The notes under the pieces: model-generated
Databases searched by the model: none
What the model was told of the DNA's origin: nothing
What the model saw: only the letters and a program-made list of their open reading frames with translations
Source of the DNA: an uncultured Clostridia bacterium
GTDB taxonomy: Bacteria > Bacillota > Clostridia > Christensenellales > Borkfalkiaceae
DNA: 41,789 nucleotides
Direction: 5' to 3'
Assembly: GCA_949878885.1 (NCBI GenBank)
Contig: CATLBN010000016.1
Location: forward strand, 1-41,789
Translations under genes and position numbers: made by a program
Shown: positions 17,863 through 26,318 of the stretch, piece after piece
Layout: each line of letters begins with the position of its first letter
Position numbering within the stretch: position 1 is the stretch's first letter

Positions 17863-17946
17863 TTATTTATTACGGAGCAACGTTATTTGCAAATTTACGC
17901 AAAAAACCGATTATGCAATAATCAGTTACTAATGTGTTATTAAATA

Positions 17947-17982
17947 AAAAGCATTAAAAAGCGCCGCTTTTTTAATGCTTTT
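17947..17982 (-). terminator. Terminator of the Sel1-repeat operon
   Basis: Long AT-rich stem (AAAAGCATTAAAAAGC and its complement) with a GC tip; on the minus strand it ends in a T-rich run. It follows the stop at 17991. Confidence 0.75.
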
Positions 17983-17990
17983 CAAATTAA

Positions 17991-19541
17991 TTATACAAGA
18001 CCAGCAAATTTCTTTTTTTGAAGAATATACTCCGCGCGTTCTTCGCCGCGGTCAGAGGCCATTTTATACCACTTTACCGCCGTTTGTAAATTTTTTTTAA
18101 CGCCTTCGCCGCGTTCATACATAAATCCCAAACTCAAAAGCGCGTCGCAGCTGCCTGCTTCGGCAGCCTTCTCATACCATTTTATTGCTTTAAGTTTATT
18201 TTTTTTAACGCCGTCGCCGTGCCTGAAACAGCACGCAACATTATATAATGCCATTTCGTTTTTGTTTTCGGCTGATTTAAGATACCACTTAAAACCTTCC
18301 GCCTTATCCTTTTTTACTCCTATACCGTTGTAGAGGCAATATCCGACGTCGCTTTGAGCTTGCGCATTACCCTGTTCGGCCGACTTTTTAAGCCATTCAA
18401 ATGCCTTTGCCCCGTCTTTTTTTACTCCGTTGCCCACTTGATAGCTCCAACCGACGTGAAGCTGCGCTCTGTCGTCGCCGCTTTCGGCAGCCTTCATATG
18501 CCAATAAAAAGCTTTTTCGGTATTTTGAACTAAGCCGTATCCTTTTTCGTAGCACATCGCAAGATTATATTGCGCACGCGCATTGTTTTGCTTAGCGGCG
18601 CGCATAAACCAACGCGCAGCTTCGTACACATCTTTTTTTACCGTTTTTCCTGCAATAAAACACCAGCCGTATTCGTTCTGCGCTTCGGCACAGCCGCTTT
18701 CGGCAGCCTTTTTATAAAGTTCCACAGCCGCAGCGCAATCTTTTTTTACAACAGTTCCGGCCTCGTACATTACGCCCAGCGCATAGCTTGCAGGCGGATA
18801 TCCCGCATTTGAAGCACGCTCGTAAAATTTAAACGCTTTTTGCAAATCAACCGTATAATGCACGCCGTTTTCGTAACAAAAGCCAAGCTTGTATATCGAC
18901 TCTGGACAATCTTCGGCTGCCGTTTTTTTAAACAAATTTACGGCAGTTTCAGTATTGTAAATATCCGATTCTTTTTTTAAATAACATTCGCCAAGCATAT
19001 ACCCGGCAAGCACGTTGCCCTGCATATATGCTTGATTGAACCAATATACAGCTTTTTTTAAACCTATGCAATCGTCAAAAAATTTATAATAAACAAGCCC
19101 AAGTCTGTACTGCGCGGGAACGTAATTTAGCTCGGCGGATTTTTGCAGCAGTTCAAACGCCGCGTCCGTATCGCAATCGGTTCCCAACCCATATTCGTAA
19201 CACAATGCAAGATTGTACTGCGCGCGGCAGTCGCCTTGACAAGCGGATTTTTCAAACCAATAAAAAGCTTCCGTTTGATTACGTTCAACGCCGCAGCCCT
19301 GCATAAAGCATACGCCCAAACAATAGCAGGCGTGCGCATTTCCTTTTTCCGCAGCGTAAAGCCAATATTCGATAGCTGTTGCGTATTTTTCGTTTTCCCA
19401 GCATTCGGAGGCTTTTTCCAAAATTTCGTCTAATTTTGCATTCTCCGTATGCTCGGCGCAAACGGCTTCTTCTTTCGAAGGTTTTTGATTTTTATAAAAT
19501 AAATTTATTAGCCCGTCGTTAAAATCTAATTTATCTTGCAT
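17991..19541 (-). CDS. Sel1-like repeat protein (second of a pair)
   Basis: A 516-residue cytoplasmic solenoid with no signal peptide or membrane segment. From about residue 45 on it consists of about 12 Sel1-like units of 36 residues plus a partial one, with the pattern A..WY.KAAE.G...A...LG.CYE.G.GVKKD (for example AQYNLAMCYEKGYGLVQN, AFEWLKKSAEQGNAQAQSDV). Sel1 repeats are a TPR relative and serve as protein-binding scaffolds; the partner is unknown. It begins 2 bases after the stop of its neighbour, with no clear ribosome site, so translation is probably coupled. Confidence 0.9.
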   Translation of the reverse strand: MQDKLDFNDGLINLFYKNQKPSKEEAVCAEHTENAKLDEILEKASECWENEKYATAIEYWLYAAEKGNAHACYCLGVCFMQGCGVERNQTEAFYWFEKSACQGDCRAQYNLALCYEYGLGTDCDTDAAFELLQKSAELNYVPAQYRLGLVYYKFFDDCIGLKKAVYWFNQAYMQGNVLAGYMLGECYLKKESDIYNTETAVNLFKKTAAEDCPESIYKLGFCYENGVHYTVDLQKAFKFYERASNAGYPPASYALGVMYEAGTVVKKDCAAAVELYKKAAESGCAEAQNEYGWCFIAGKTVKKDVYEAARWFMRAAKQNNARAQYNLAMCYEKGYGLVQNTEKAFYWHMKAAESGDDRAQLHVGWSYQVGNGVKKDGAKAFEWLKKSAEQGNAQAQSDVGYCLYNGIGVKKDKAEGFKWYLKSAENKNEMALYNVACCFRHGDGVKKNKLKAIKWYEKAAEAGSCDALLSLGFMYERGEGVKKNLQTAVKWYKMASDRGEERAEYILQKKKFAGLV

Positions 19542-19543
19542 AT

Positions 19544-20911
19544 TTATCTTAATTTTTTAAGCGCTTTTTTTGCAAGAGAATTGCCGTTTGCCGCTGCACG
19601 CCCGTACCATTCCGCCGCCTCGTTTAAATCGGCTTCAACGCCTAAACCTTCTTCGTAGCATTTTCCTACCGCAAATTGCGAATCTTCGTCGCCCTGACTT
19701 GCCGAACGCATAAACCATTTAAACGCTTCTTGGGGGTCTTCGTCAACGCCTATACCTTCCATATAAAAAGAAGCTATTTTATACTGCGCGTCGGAATCGC
19801 CGTTTTTTGCCGCTTCCAAAAACCAATAAGCCGCCGCTTCTTCGTCTTCTTCAACGCCCTTACCTTGATATAAATGCTGCGCAAGGTTGTACTGCGCCTC
19901 CGGAAATCCGTTTTGCGCCGCTTGAGCGTAGTACTGTACCGCAAGTTTATTGTTTATTTTTACGCCCTTGCCGAACGCATACACGTTGCCTAGATTATAC
20001 TGCGCCATAACGCTGCCGAGTTCCGCGCCCATTTTATACATTTCAATAGCTTTGTTCATATCGCGCTTAACGCCGTCCCCGCGTTCGTAGCAGCAACCCA
20101 AATTGCAGAAAGCCTGAAAGTAATTATTTTTAGCCGACTCTGCATACCAAGCTACAGCCTGAGATAAATCGCGGCCGACACCCGTTCCGTTTTCGTAGCA
20201 ATAGCCCACGTAGCACTGCGCTTTTGCGTGATTCATTGCGGCAGCTTTTTTGTAGAGTTTAAAAGCTTCTATTTCGTTTGCTTCAACGCCCTCGCCGTCC
20301 TCGTAACATTCGCCTAATCTGAATATGGCGTCCGCATACCCCTGCTCGGCAGATAGCCGGTACCACTTTACCGCCTCTTCCAAATCGCGTTTAACGCCGC
20401 GTCCGTCGTGATACGCTCTGCCAACGTAATTCCGTCCCGCAGCGTCGTTCAAATCGGCGGATTTTTTATACCAAGCAAACGACTCCTCCGCAGATTTTTC
20501 CGAATCAGACGCGGCAATTCCGTTTTCGCACAAGTAGCCAAGGTTATTCATTGCCTGAGTGCAATTTAACTCGGCAGACTTTTTAAACCACTGCACAGCC
20601 GTTTCGGTATTTTTTTCAACGCCTATTCCGTGCAAATAGCAAAGCGCGGCAAAGCACTGAGCTTCGGCGTGGTTGAGATTTGCGGCTTTAATAAAATATC
20701 CGCTTGCGATTTCGCCGCGTTTATCCGCGTCGGGCTGGTTTACGCCGAGATTGTAATTGTAACAAATACCAAGTTTATATAACGCTTCCGCATTATCGGC
20801 TTTTGCGCACTCCTCCCAAAGCTTAACGGCTTTTTCATAGTTTTTTTCTGAATACAGTGCATTTGCCTGCGCACAAAGTTCGCTTATTTCCTTTTCTGTT
20901 TTGTTGCTCAT
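19544..20911 (-). CDS. Sel1-like repeat protein (first of a pair)
   Basis: A 455-residue cytoplasmic protein made almost wholly of about 12 Sel1-like units of 36 residues (for example AVKWYRLSAEQGYADAIFRL, GECYEDGEGVEAN). Its repeats are close in style to those of the downstream protein, so the pair arose by duplication. An AAGGGG ribosome site lies before the ATG. A TTGACT/TATACT promoter sits about 125 bases upstream. There is no enzymatic domain; a scaffold or adaptor role is inferred from the family. Confidence 0.9.
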   Translation of the reverse strand: MSNKTEKEISELCAQANALYSEKNYEKAVKLWEECAKADNAEALYKLGICYNYNLGVNQPDADKRGEIASGYFIKAANLNHAEAQCFAALCYLHGIGVEKNTETAVQWFKKSAELNCTQAMNNLGYLCENGIAASDSEKSAEESFAWYKKSADLNDAAGRNYVGRAYHDGRGVKRDLEEAVKWYRLSAEQGYADAIFRLGECYEDGEGVEANEIEAFKLYKKAAAMNHAKAQCYVGYCYENGTGVGRDLSQAVAWYAESAKNNYFQAFCNLGCCYERGDGVKRDMNKAIEMYKMGAELGSVMAQYNLGNVYAFGKGVKINNKLAVQYYAQAAQNGFPEAQYNLAQHLYQGKGVEEDEEAAAYWFLEAAKNGDSDAQYKIASFYMEGIGVDEDPQEAFKWFMRSASQGDEDSQFAVGKCYEEGLGVEADLNEAAEWYGRAAANGNSLAKKALKKLR

Positions 20912-21036
20912 ATAATACCCCTTAAAAATTTATTGTTTATCCGTTATAATATGCCGCTTAAATATGCGCCCTGAACGACGGATTATATTATTAATTCCGT
21001 ATCCATTTTTTCCGTTCCTTAAATTTTATTGATTTA

Positions 21037-21065
21037 AGTATAAATACTGCATTTTATAAAGTCAA
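21037..21065 (-). promoter_or_regulatory. Promoter of the Sel1 operon
   Basis: TTGACT (21065-21060), 17-base spacer, TATACT (21042-21037). The leader is about 118 bases. Between this promoter and the tmRNA terminator (21066-21310) I see no gene or clear element. Confidence 0.7.
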
Positions 21066-21310
21066 GCGTTTGATTTTTTGTGTTAAAATATTAATCGTGC
21101 GGACAAATAAGGCTCATTTTCAATTAAAAATATTAAAACAGCTCAGAAAAATTAAATTTTTTGAATAAGTAAATAATAGATTGTTATTCGCTTATAATTA
21201 CCGTTTGGGGACGGAATACGCCGCCTTGAAAAATTGTAACTGTAACGATTTATCTCCCGTAATGCATAAGTCGCGCGGACGGGGGAACGTCGGCACGGAC
21301 GAAAACGAAG

Positions 21311-21342
21311 CAAAAGAAAAAGAGGTCGATATATCAACCTCT
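21311..21342 (-). terminator. Terminator of ssrA
   Basis: Stem AGAGGT/ACCTCT with an inner self-complementary GATATATC, followed on the minus strand by TTTTTCTTTTG. It begins 41 bases after the CCA end of the tmRNA. Confidence 0.8.
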
Positions 21343-21382
21343 AATTCTGACGTAAACGCAGGGTGTGCGTATACGTCTCGTG

Positions 21383-21769
21383 TGGTGGACGAGTCGGGAC
21401 TTGCACCCGAGTCTTACAGATTTTGTTTGAGCTTTCTACATACTTATTCCGCCTTTAACTTAATCCGCAACGCCGACGAACGGGCGGTTACGGACGCATA
21501 CCGCTGATAATTAACCGCGCGTGCGCGGTAATACACGCGCGGGGTTGCCGTTTAGTTAACGCCCGACGCACGCCAACGGCGAACGTACGCAGACGGACCG
21601 CTTAATCAGTTAAGCAGCGCAAGCGCAGCCAACCGCTCTTGCCGAGGGGAAAGCTACGATTTTAGAATCTTTGGATTCTGCATTTAAATTTAAGTTCCGT
21701 TTTTACAAAGCCGAGCCTTTGGTATGCTTTTCTCATCCGCTGCCTGCAATCGAATCTGGAAACTCGCCC
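21383..21769 (-). ncRNA. ssrA: Transfer-messenger RNA
   Basis: A 387-nt RNA that rescues stalled ribosomes. The 5' GGGCGAG pairs with 3' CTCGTCC (one G-U) as a 7-bp acceptor stem, followed by ACCA. The T-arm is TCGGG-TGCAAGT-CCCGA, and the 5' CAGATTCGATTGCAGG matches the conserved D-like segment. The 3' segment GTATGTAGAAAGC ... TCTGTAAGAC resembles the E. coli tmRNA counterpart. The tag frame runs from GCA at 21681 to TAA at 21610: 23 codons giving AESKDSKIVAF then PSARAVGCACAA. The stop lies in a 9-bp hairpin (GCTGCTTAA loop CTGA), as expected for helix H5. The tag ends CACAA and not the usual ALAA, and the T-loop is not the common TTCRANY form. Confidence 0.92.
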
Positions 21770-21799
21770 ATAATATTTGCAGAAACGTTAAGCGGATTA

Positions 21800-21828
21800 A
21801 TTATATTTTAATTACGGTAAAAAATCAA
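21800..21828 (-). promoter_or_regulatory. Promoter of ssrA
   Basis: TTGATT (21828-21823), 17-base spacer, TATAAT (21805-21800). Start point near 21793, so a short 5' leader of about 24 nt would be removed, as RNase P does for other tmRNAs. Confidence 0.8.
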
Positions 21829-21848
21829 GCGTTTAATTTTGTTTTTTA

Positions 21849-21877
21849 TTGACAAATTAATGGAAATGAATTAAAGT
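21849..21877 (+). promoter_or_regulatory. Promoter of the fruK-like operon
   Basis: TTGACA (21849-21854), 17-base spacer, TAAAGT (21872-21877). The start codon at 21910 follows GGCGG. Confidence 0.6.
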
Positions 21878-21909
21878 TAAAATGTTGTTTTTTATTTCGG
21901 CGGAAAAAT

Positions 21910-22821
21910 ATGATATACACAGTTACGTTTAACCCATCGTTAGACTATTACGTACAAGTAAATAACATAAAAAGCGGTATGGTTAACCGCACTGCCGACG
22001 AACGGCTTGCCGTAGGCGGCAAGGGAATAAACGTTTCGCTTGCGCTTAAAGAGCTTGGTAACGAAACCCTTGCATTGGGTTTTGTTGCCGGATTTACCGG
22101 CAAATATATACGCGATAAAGTAAGCGAACTCGGTTTGAATTTCGATTTTATAGAAGTTAAGGGACAAAGCCGAATAAACGTAAAAATAAAAAGCAATACA
22201 GAAACTGACATTAACGGCACCGGAGCGGAAGTTACCGAAAACGACGTAAACAAACTTGTAAGAAAATTAAAAACTTTTTTATGCCCCGGCGATTGGCTTA
22301 TAGTTTGCGGCAGCGTTCCCGCAACTTTGGGGCACACGGCTTACGCCGATTTTTTTAAAAAATTAAAAACGGTAAAAGACGTAAATTTGGTTGTGGACGC
22401 AAGCGGAAAGCTGCTTACTGAAACGCTGAAATACAAACCGTTTTTAATTAAACCGAACGTATACGAAATGTGCGAAATATTCGGACTTAACGCCGTGCCT
22501 GACGTTGAGGGCATTTTTGCCTGCGCGCGCAAATTCAGAGATATGGGCGCAAGAAACGTAATAGTTTCTATGGGCAGCGCGGGCGCCGCTATGGTTACGG
22601 AAACCGAGCAGTCTTTGTATGTTAGGGCAGCCAGAGGTCAGCTTGTAAATTCGGTAGGCGCCGGAGATTCTATGGTTGCGGGATTTGTGCACGAATATTT
22701 AAACTCCGGCAACTATTTTTCGGCTTTGAATTTTGCCACCGCTGCCGGAAGCGCTTGCGCGTTCACAAAAAATTTAGCCACAAAAGAACAAATAGAATAC
22801 ATTGAATCTTTAATGTTATGA
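21910..22821 (+). CDS. fruK: PfkB-family sugar-phosphate kinase, probably 1-phosphofructokinase
   Basis: A 303-residue cytoplasmic kinase of the ribokinase/PfkB fold. Signature 1 is GGKGINVSLALKELG (about residues 37-51), the lid region is GTGAEVTENDV, and signature 2 is VNSVGAGDSMVAGF (about 246-259), containing the catalytic Asp. The N-terminal MIYTVTFNPSLDYYVQV is typical of 1-phosphofructokinase and of tagatose-6-phosphate kinase (LacC); these two cannot be separated by eye. No fructose PTS gene is visible. The stop overlaps the next start by 4 bases (ATGA). Confidence 0.85.
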   Translation: MIYTVTFNPSLDYYVQVNNIKSGMVNRTADERLAVGGKGINVSLALKELGNETLALGFVAGFTGKYIRDKVSELGLNFDFIEVKGQSRINVKIKSNTETDINGTGAEVTENDVNKLVRKLKTFLCPGDWLIVCGSVPATLGHTAYADFFKKLKTVKDVNLVVDASGKLLTETLKYKPFLIKPNVYEMCEIFGLNAVPDVEGIFACARKFRDMGARNVIVSMGSAGAAMVTETEQSLYVRAARGQLVNSVGAGDSMVAGFVHEYLNSGNYFSALNFATAAGSACAFTKNLATKEQIEYIESLML

Positions 22822-23291
22822 CGGAAATTTACGTTGTGAAAGCCGAAGAAGTTTATGCAAGGCTTGAAAAAATTTTATTTGAAAGTTTAGGCGTTTTACC
22901 CCAAATAAAGCGCACTGAAAACGGCAAACCGTATTTAGAGGGCGACCCCCTCTTTTTTTCAATTTCGCACAGCGGAACAAAAGCGGTTATCGCCCTTTCG
23001 CAATTTCCCGTAGGCGTTGATTTGGAACTGTATAAAAACAAAATGCACACTCCTATAACAGACAGGTTTTCGGACAGGGAGCAATGCGAAATTTTATGCG
23101 AAAAAGACTTTCTTATTCATTGGACCGTGCGCGAAGCTTATATAAAAATGCTTGGCGGAACACTATCTGAAAACTTAAAAAGTACGGCATATTACGGGGG
23201 CAAAGTGTATTATGACGGAATTGAACAGCAAGTTGAAACGCAGTTTTTCGATTTGGGTTTCGGCATTGCGGCGGTCTGCGAAAAAAAGTAG
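22818..23291 (+). CDS. 4'-phosphopantetheinyl transferase (Sfp type, compact)
   Basis: A 157-residue enzyme that would move the phosphopantetheine arm from CoA to a carrier protein. Seen: SISHSGTKAVIALS, the metal-binding VGVDLE (near residue 72), and WTVREAYIKMLGG (the WxxKEA-type motif, near residue 103). It is shorter than Sfp (about 220) and lacks much of the N-terminal half, so it is nearer to single-domain forms. Start overlaps the kinase stop (ATGA), so they are coupled. The pfs promoter begins one base after its stop codon. Confidence 0.85.
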   Translation: MTEIYVVKAEEVYARLEKILFESLGVLPQIKRTENGKPYLEGDPLFFSISHSGTKAVIALSQFPVGVDLELYKNKMHTPITDRFSDREQCEILCEKDFLIHWTVREAYIKMLGGTLSENLKSTAYYGGKVYYDGIEQQVETQFFDLGFGIAAVCEKK

Positions 23292-23320
23292 TTGCCAAAA
23301 ATATTAAAAAATGATATAAT
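23292..23320 (+). promoter_or_regulatory. Promoter of pfs-luxS-ung, predicted leaderless
   Basis: TTGCCA (23292-23297), 17-base spacer, TATAAT (23315-23320), then 7 bases (TTTGATT) to the ATG at 23328. No ribosome site is present. It begins one base past the upstream stop codon. Confidence 0.75.
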
Positions 23321-23327
23321 TTTGATT

Positions 23328-23987
23328 ATGAAGTGTTTTGTTATTGCAATGGAAAACGAAGCCGCGCATATAATATCCTCCGTTCACGTGGAAACCGACG
23401 TTAAAAAACACGGTAAACGCGTGATATGCGGCACCCTATTCGGAGAACGGATAGGTATTGTTGTTTGCGGAGTGGGCAAAGTAAACGCAGGTTGCGGCGC
23501 ACAGTACGCCATAGACTGCTTGAGCGCGGACGTTATAATAAACATCGGCGTTGCCGGAGGACTTAACAAAAGCGTTAAAACGGGGGATATCTTCGGCATA
23601 TCCGCGGTTGTACAGTACGATTTCGATTTAACGCAGCTTAACGGTACTCCTATCGGCACGCTTGACGAATTTACCGAAAATTATATTCCTCTTTCTTCGA
23701 CCGAACTTTATCCCTTAAAACGGCTTGGAACGGGCGACAGATTTAACGACAGCAAAGCCGATTACGAACTATTGACAAAAGTTTTGCAAGCCGACATAAG
23801 AGATATGGAATGCGGCGCAATAGCCCAAGTTTGCAAGCACGCAAACGTTAAATGCTATTCTTTTAAAATTATATCCGACGTTGCCGGCAGCGGCAGCACT
23901 ACCGAACAGTACTTAAACAATCTTTGCACCTGCTTTGAAGTTTTGCAAAGAGAGCTGAAAAACATTTCGGAGGCGTGCAATGGATAA
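23328..23987 (+). CDS. mtnN: 5'-methylthioadenosine/S-adenosylhomocysteine nucleosidase
   Basis: A 219-residue enzyme that removes adenine from MTA and S-adenosylhomocysteine. Catalytic features are Glu in AMENEA (near residue 9), GVGKVNAG, INIGVAGGL, RDMECGAIAQVC (substrate-binding Met-Glu) and IISDVAG (the general-acid Asp). A TTG at 23292 could extend the frame by 12 residues, but it lies inside the -35 box of the promoter, so I use the ATG at 23328. The luxS gene overlaps its end by 8 bases: together they convert S-adenosylhomocysteine to ribosylhomocysteine, then to homocysteine and the AI-2 precursor. Confidence 0.92.
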   Translation: MKCFVIAMENEAAHIISSVHVETDVKKHGKRVICGTLFGERIGIVVCGVGKVNAGCGAQYAIDCLSADVIINIGVAGGLNKSVKTGDIFGISAVVQYDFDLTQLNGTPIGTLDEFTENYIPLSSTELYPLKRLGTGDRFNDSKADYELLTKVLQADIRDMECGAIAQVCKHANVKCYSFKIISDVAGSGSTTEQYLNNLCTCFEVLQRELKNISEACNG

Positions 23988-24408
23988 AATACCTTCTTTT
24001 CAAAAAAACCATAACAAACTTGAAACGGGGCTGCACGAATGCACGGAAATCTGCGGAATTAAAACGTGGGATTTGCGGTTTAAAAAACCTAACGCAGGAG
24101 ATTACATCTCCCCCGCCGCTTTGCATACCGTTGAGCATCTTTTGGCTACCGTATTAAGAAATTCAAACAAAAAAGAAAACGTTGTGTATTTTGGACCTAT
24201 GGGCTGCAGGACGGGCTTTTACCTGCTTACCGCAGGGCTTGACTACGATTGCGTTTTAAAGCTTTTAAAAGAATGTGCCGAAGCTGCGCTCGGTTTAAAC
24301 TATATACCCGGCAACAGCCGCGAAGAATGCGGAAACTACAAAGAACACGACCTTGAAGGCGCAAAAAATGAAATTGAAAAATACTTGGAGATACTAAAGA
24401 ATTTATGA
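23980..24408 (+). CDS. luxS: S-ribosylhomocysteine lyase
   Basis: A 142-residue metalloenzyme that splits S-ribosylhomocysteine to homocysteine and DPD, the autoinducer-2 precursor. The metal site HTVEHLLAT (His-x-x-Glu-His, near residue 49) and the second metal ligand Cys in REECGNYKEHDL are present, and the catalytic Cys is in GPMGCRTGFYL. It is slightly shorter than the usual 150-160 residues. A GGAGG ribosome site lies within the end of pfs. Its stop overlaps the ung start (ATGA). With pfs it makes a complete activated-methyl salvage branch. Confidence 0.95.
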   Translation: MDKIPSFQKNHNKLETGLHECTEICGIKTWDLRFKKPNAGDYISPAALHTVEHLLATVLRNSNKKENVVYFGPMGCRTGFYLLTAGLDYDCVLKLLKECAEAALGLNYIPGNSREECGNYKEHDLEGAKNEIEKYLEILKNL

Positions 24409-25073
24409 AACCATTGGGCGGCGGCTGGGACGAACTTTTAAATCCGCTTTTCAAAGACGAAAAATATATTGAAATACGCAAATTTTTATTAAGCGAATAT
24501 TCGTCGCATATAGTTTATCCGGATATGTACGATTTGTATAACTGTTTCCGCTATACGCCTATAAACAACATAAAAGCGGTAATATTGGGTCAGGACCCTT
24601 ATCACGAACCCAACCAAGCGCACGGTTTATGCTTTTCGGTAAAAAAAGGCGTTAAACTTCCTCCGTCGCTTGTGAATATTTATAAAGAGATAGCCGACGA
24701 TTTGAAAATTATACAGCCGAACTGCGGAGATTTAACCAAATGGGCGCAAAACGGCGTATTGCTTTTAAACACAACGCTTACCGTGCGCGAACATCAGGCT
24801 AATTCTCACTCAAAATGCGGTTGGGCTTGGTTTACCGACAGCGTAATAAAACTTATTTCCGATAACACGGAAAACGTTGTTTTTATTTTGTGGGGCGGCA
24901 ACGCAAGAAGCAAAGCTCCGCTTATAGACGGCGGAAAACATTTGATTTTGCAATCGGCTCACCCTTCCCCTCTTTCCGCTTTTAACGGATTTTTCGGCAG
25001 TAAACCGTTTTCAAAAACCAACGCGTATCTTACCGCGCACGGAAAAACTCCCATAGACTGGGATTTGAACTGA
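24405..25073 (+). CDS. ung: Uracil-DNA glycosylase (family 1)
   Basis: A 222-residue DNA-repair enzyme that excises uracil. The catalytic water-activating loop GQDPYHEPNQAHGLCFS (near residue 60), LLLNTTLTVREHQANSH, LWGGNARSK, and the minor-groove loop SAHPSPLSA with FFGSKPFSKTN are all family-1 UNG motifs. Length is typical. It begins inside the luxS stop (ATGA), so it is the third gene of the pfs-luxS operon. Confidence 0.96.
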   Translation: MKPLGGGWDELLNPLFKDEKYIEIRKFLLSEYSSHIVYPDMYDLYNCFRYTPINNIKAVILGQDPYHEPNQAHGLCFSVKKGVKLPPSLVNIYKEIADDLKIIQPNCGDLTKWAQNGVLLLNTTLTVREHQANSHSKCGWAWFTDSVIKLISDNTENVVFILWGGNARSKAPLIDGGKHLILQSAHPSPLSAFNGFFGSKPFSKTNAYLTAHGKTPIDWDLN

Positions 25074-25092
25074 ATTTAGTATAAGGATTTAT

Positions 25093-26304
25093 ATGAAATA
25101 TATTATAGTACTCGGCGACGGTATGTCCGGATGGAAAATACCGCAGCTCGGAAATAAAACCTGCCTGGAAGCCGCGTCCTCTCCGTTTTTAGACAAACTT
25201 GCTCCGCTTTCGGAGACGGGGCTTTGCAAAACCGTGCCTAACGGACTTAAACCCGGCTCAGACGTTGCAAATATGGCGGTTTTGGGCTTTGACCCCAATA
25301 AATATTACACGGGTCGTTCGCCGTTGGAAGCCGTTGCAATGGGAATAAAACTTAAAGACGACGACGTTACGCTGCGCTGTAATTTGGTTACGCTTTCGGA
25401 CAACGAACCCTACGAAGAAAAAGTTATGATTGATTACGCCGCGGGAGATATTCCCACGGACGAGGCGTGCGAACTTATTGACAGCATTAAACAATTTATT
25501 GAAAACCAAAATTTCAAACTTTATAAAGGAACTTCGTACAGGCACTGTATTGTGGCGGCAGGCGGCGTAACGGGACACGAATTTACGCCTCCGCACGATA
25601 TAACCGATAAAGTAATAAAAGAATATTTGCCCAAAGGTGCAAATGCGGCGGTTTACAGAGAATTTATGCAAAAAAGCAGCAATCTTTTGCAAAACCACCC
25701 TATTAATATAAAACGCGTTAAAGAAGGCAAAAAACCTGCAAACGGAGTTTGGATTTGGGGCGAAGGCACTAAGCCTGCGCTTGAAAATTTTGAAAAACTG
25801 CACGCATTGAAGGGCGGAGTTATTACCGCCGTAGACCTTGTTAAGGGACTCGGACTGCTTGCAGGGCTGCAAATATTGGAAAACCCAAGATTTACCGCAA
25901 ATTATAAAACCGATTTTAAACTTAAAACGCAAACGGCTTTAAACGCGCTTTTGGGCGGATTGGATTTTATTTATATACACGTAGACGCGCCTGACGAATG
26001 CGCGCACCACGGCGATTTTGCAAACAAAATTTATTCTATTGAGCAAATAGACAAAATGGTTGGCGAAATTACCGAAACGCTGAAAAACGCGGGCGAAAAT
26101 TTTGCGGTTTTGGTTTGCCCGGACCATCCTACTCCCTGCGCTTTGAAAACTCACGTTTCCGAACCCGTACCTTATCTTTTATATTCCGACAAGCGCAGCA
26201 TCGACGGCACGGCGTTAAGATATACCGAGTGCGAAGCCGCAAAATCGGGCATAGTTATAGAAAACGGGCACACTTTAATAAACAGACTTTTAAATATAAA
26301 ATAA
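25093..26304 (+). CDS. apgM: Cofactor-independent phosphoglycerate mutase, archaeal type (ApgM)
   Basis: A 403-residue alkaline-phosphatase-superfamily metalloenzyme. Seen: VLGDGMSGW (metal Asp, near residue 8), PGSDVANMAVLGFDP, a middle GHEFTPPHDI region, HVDAPDECAHHGDFANKI and VCPDHPTPCALKTH with metal His/Asp. This family includes 2,3-bisphosphoglycerate-independent phosphoglycerate mutases and some members proposed as homoserine kinases; no threonine genes are nearby, so glycolysis is the default. AAGGA precedes the ATG. It ends in a perfect bidirectional terminator. Confidence 0.88.
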   Translation: MKYIIVLGDGMSGWKIPQLGNKTCLEAASSPFLDKLAPLSETGLCKTVPNGLKPGSDVANMAVLGFDPNKYYTGRSPLEAVAMGIKLKDDDVTLRCNLVTLSDNEPYEEKVMIDYAAGDIPTDEACELIDSIKQFIENQNFKLYKGTSYRHCIVAAGGVTGHEFTPPHDITDKVIKEYLPKGANAAVYREFMQKSSNLLQNHPINIKRVKEGKKPANGVWIWGEGTKPALENFEKLHALKGGVITAVDLVKGLGLLAGLQILENPRFTANYKTDFKLKTQTALNALLGGLDFIYIHVDAPDECAHHGDFANKIYSIEQIDKMVGEITETLKNAGENFAVLVCPDHPTPCALKTHVSEPVPYLLYSDKRSIDGTALRYTECEAAKSGIVIENGHTLINRLLNIK

Positions 26305-26318
26305 TTTATTAAATAAAC

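Noticed and set aside
21181-21507. A forward open frame of 108 codons across the tmRNA region
   Set aside because: It starts at TTG without a ribosome site, runs through the tmRNA 3' domain and its terminator, and has no recognisable domain. The RNA signals explain this sequence better.
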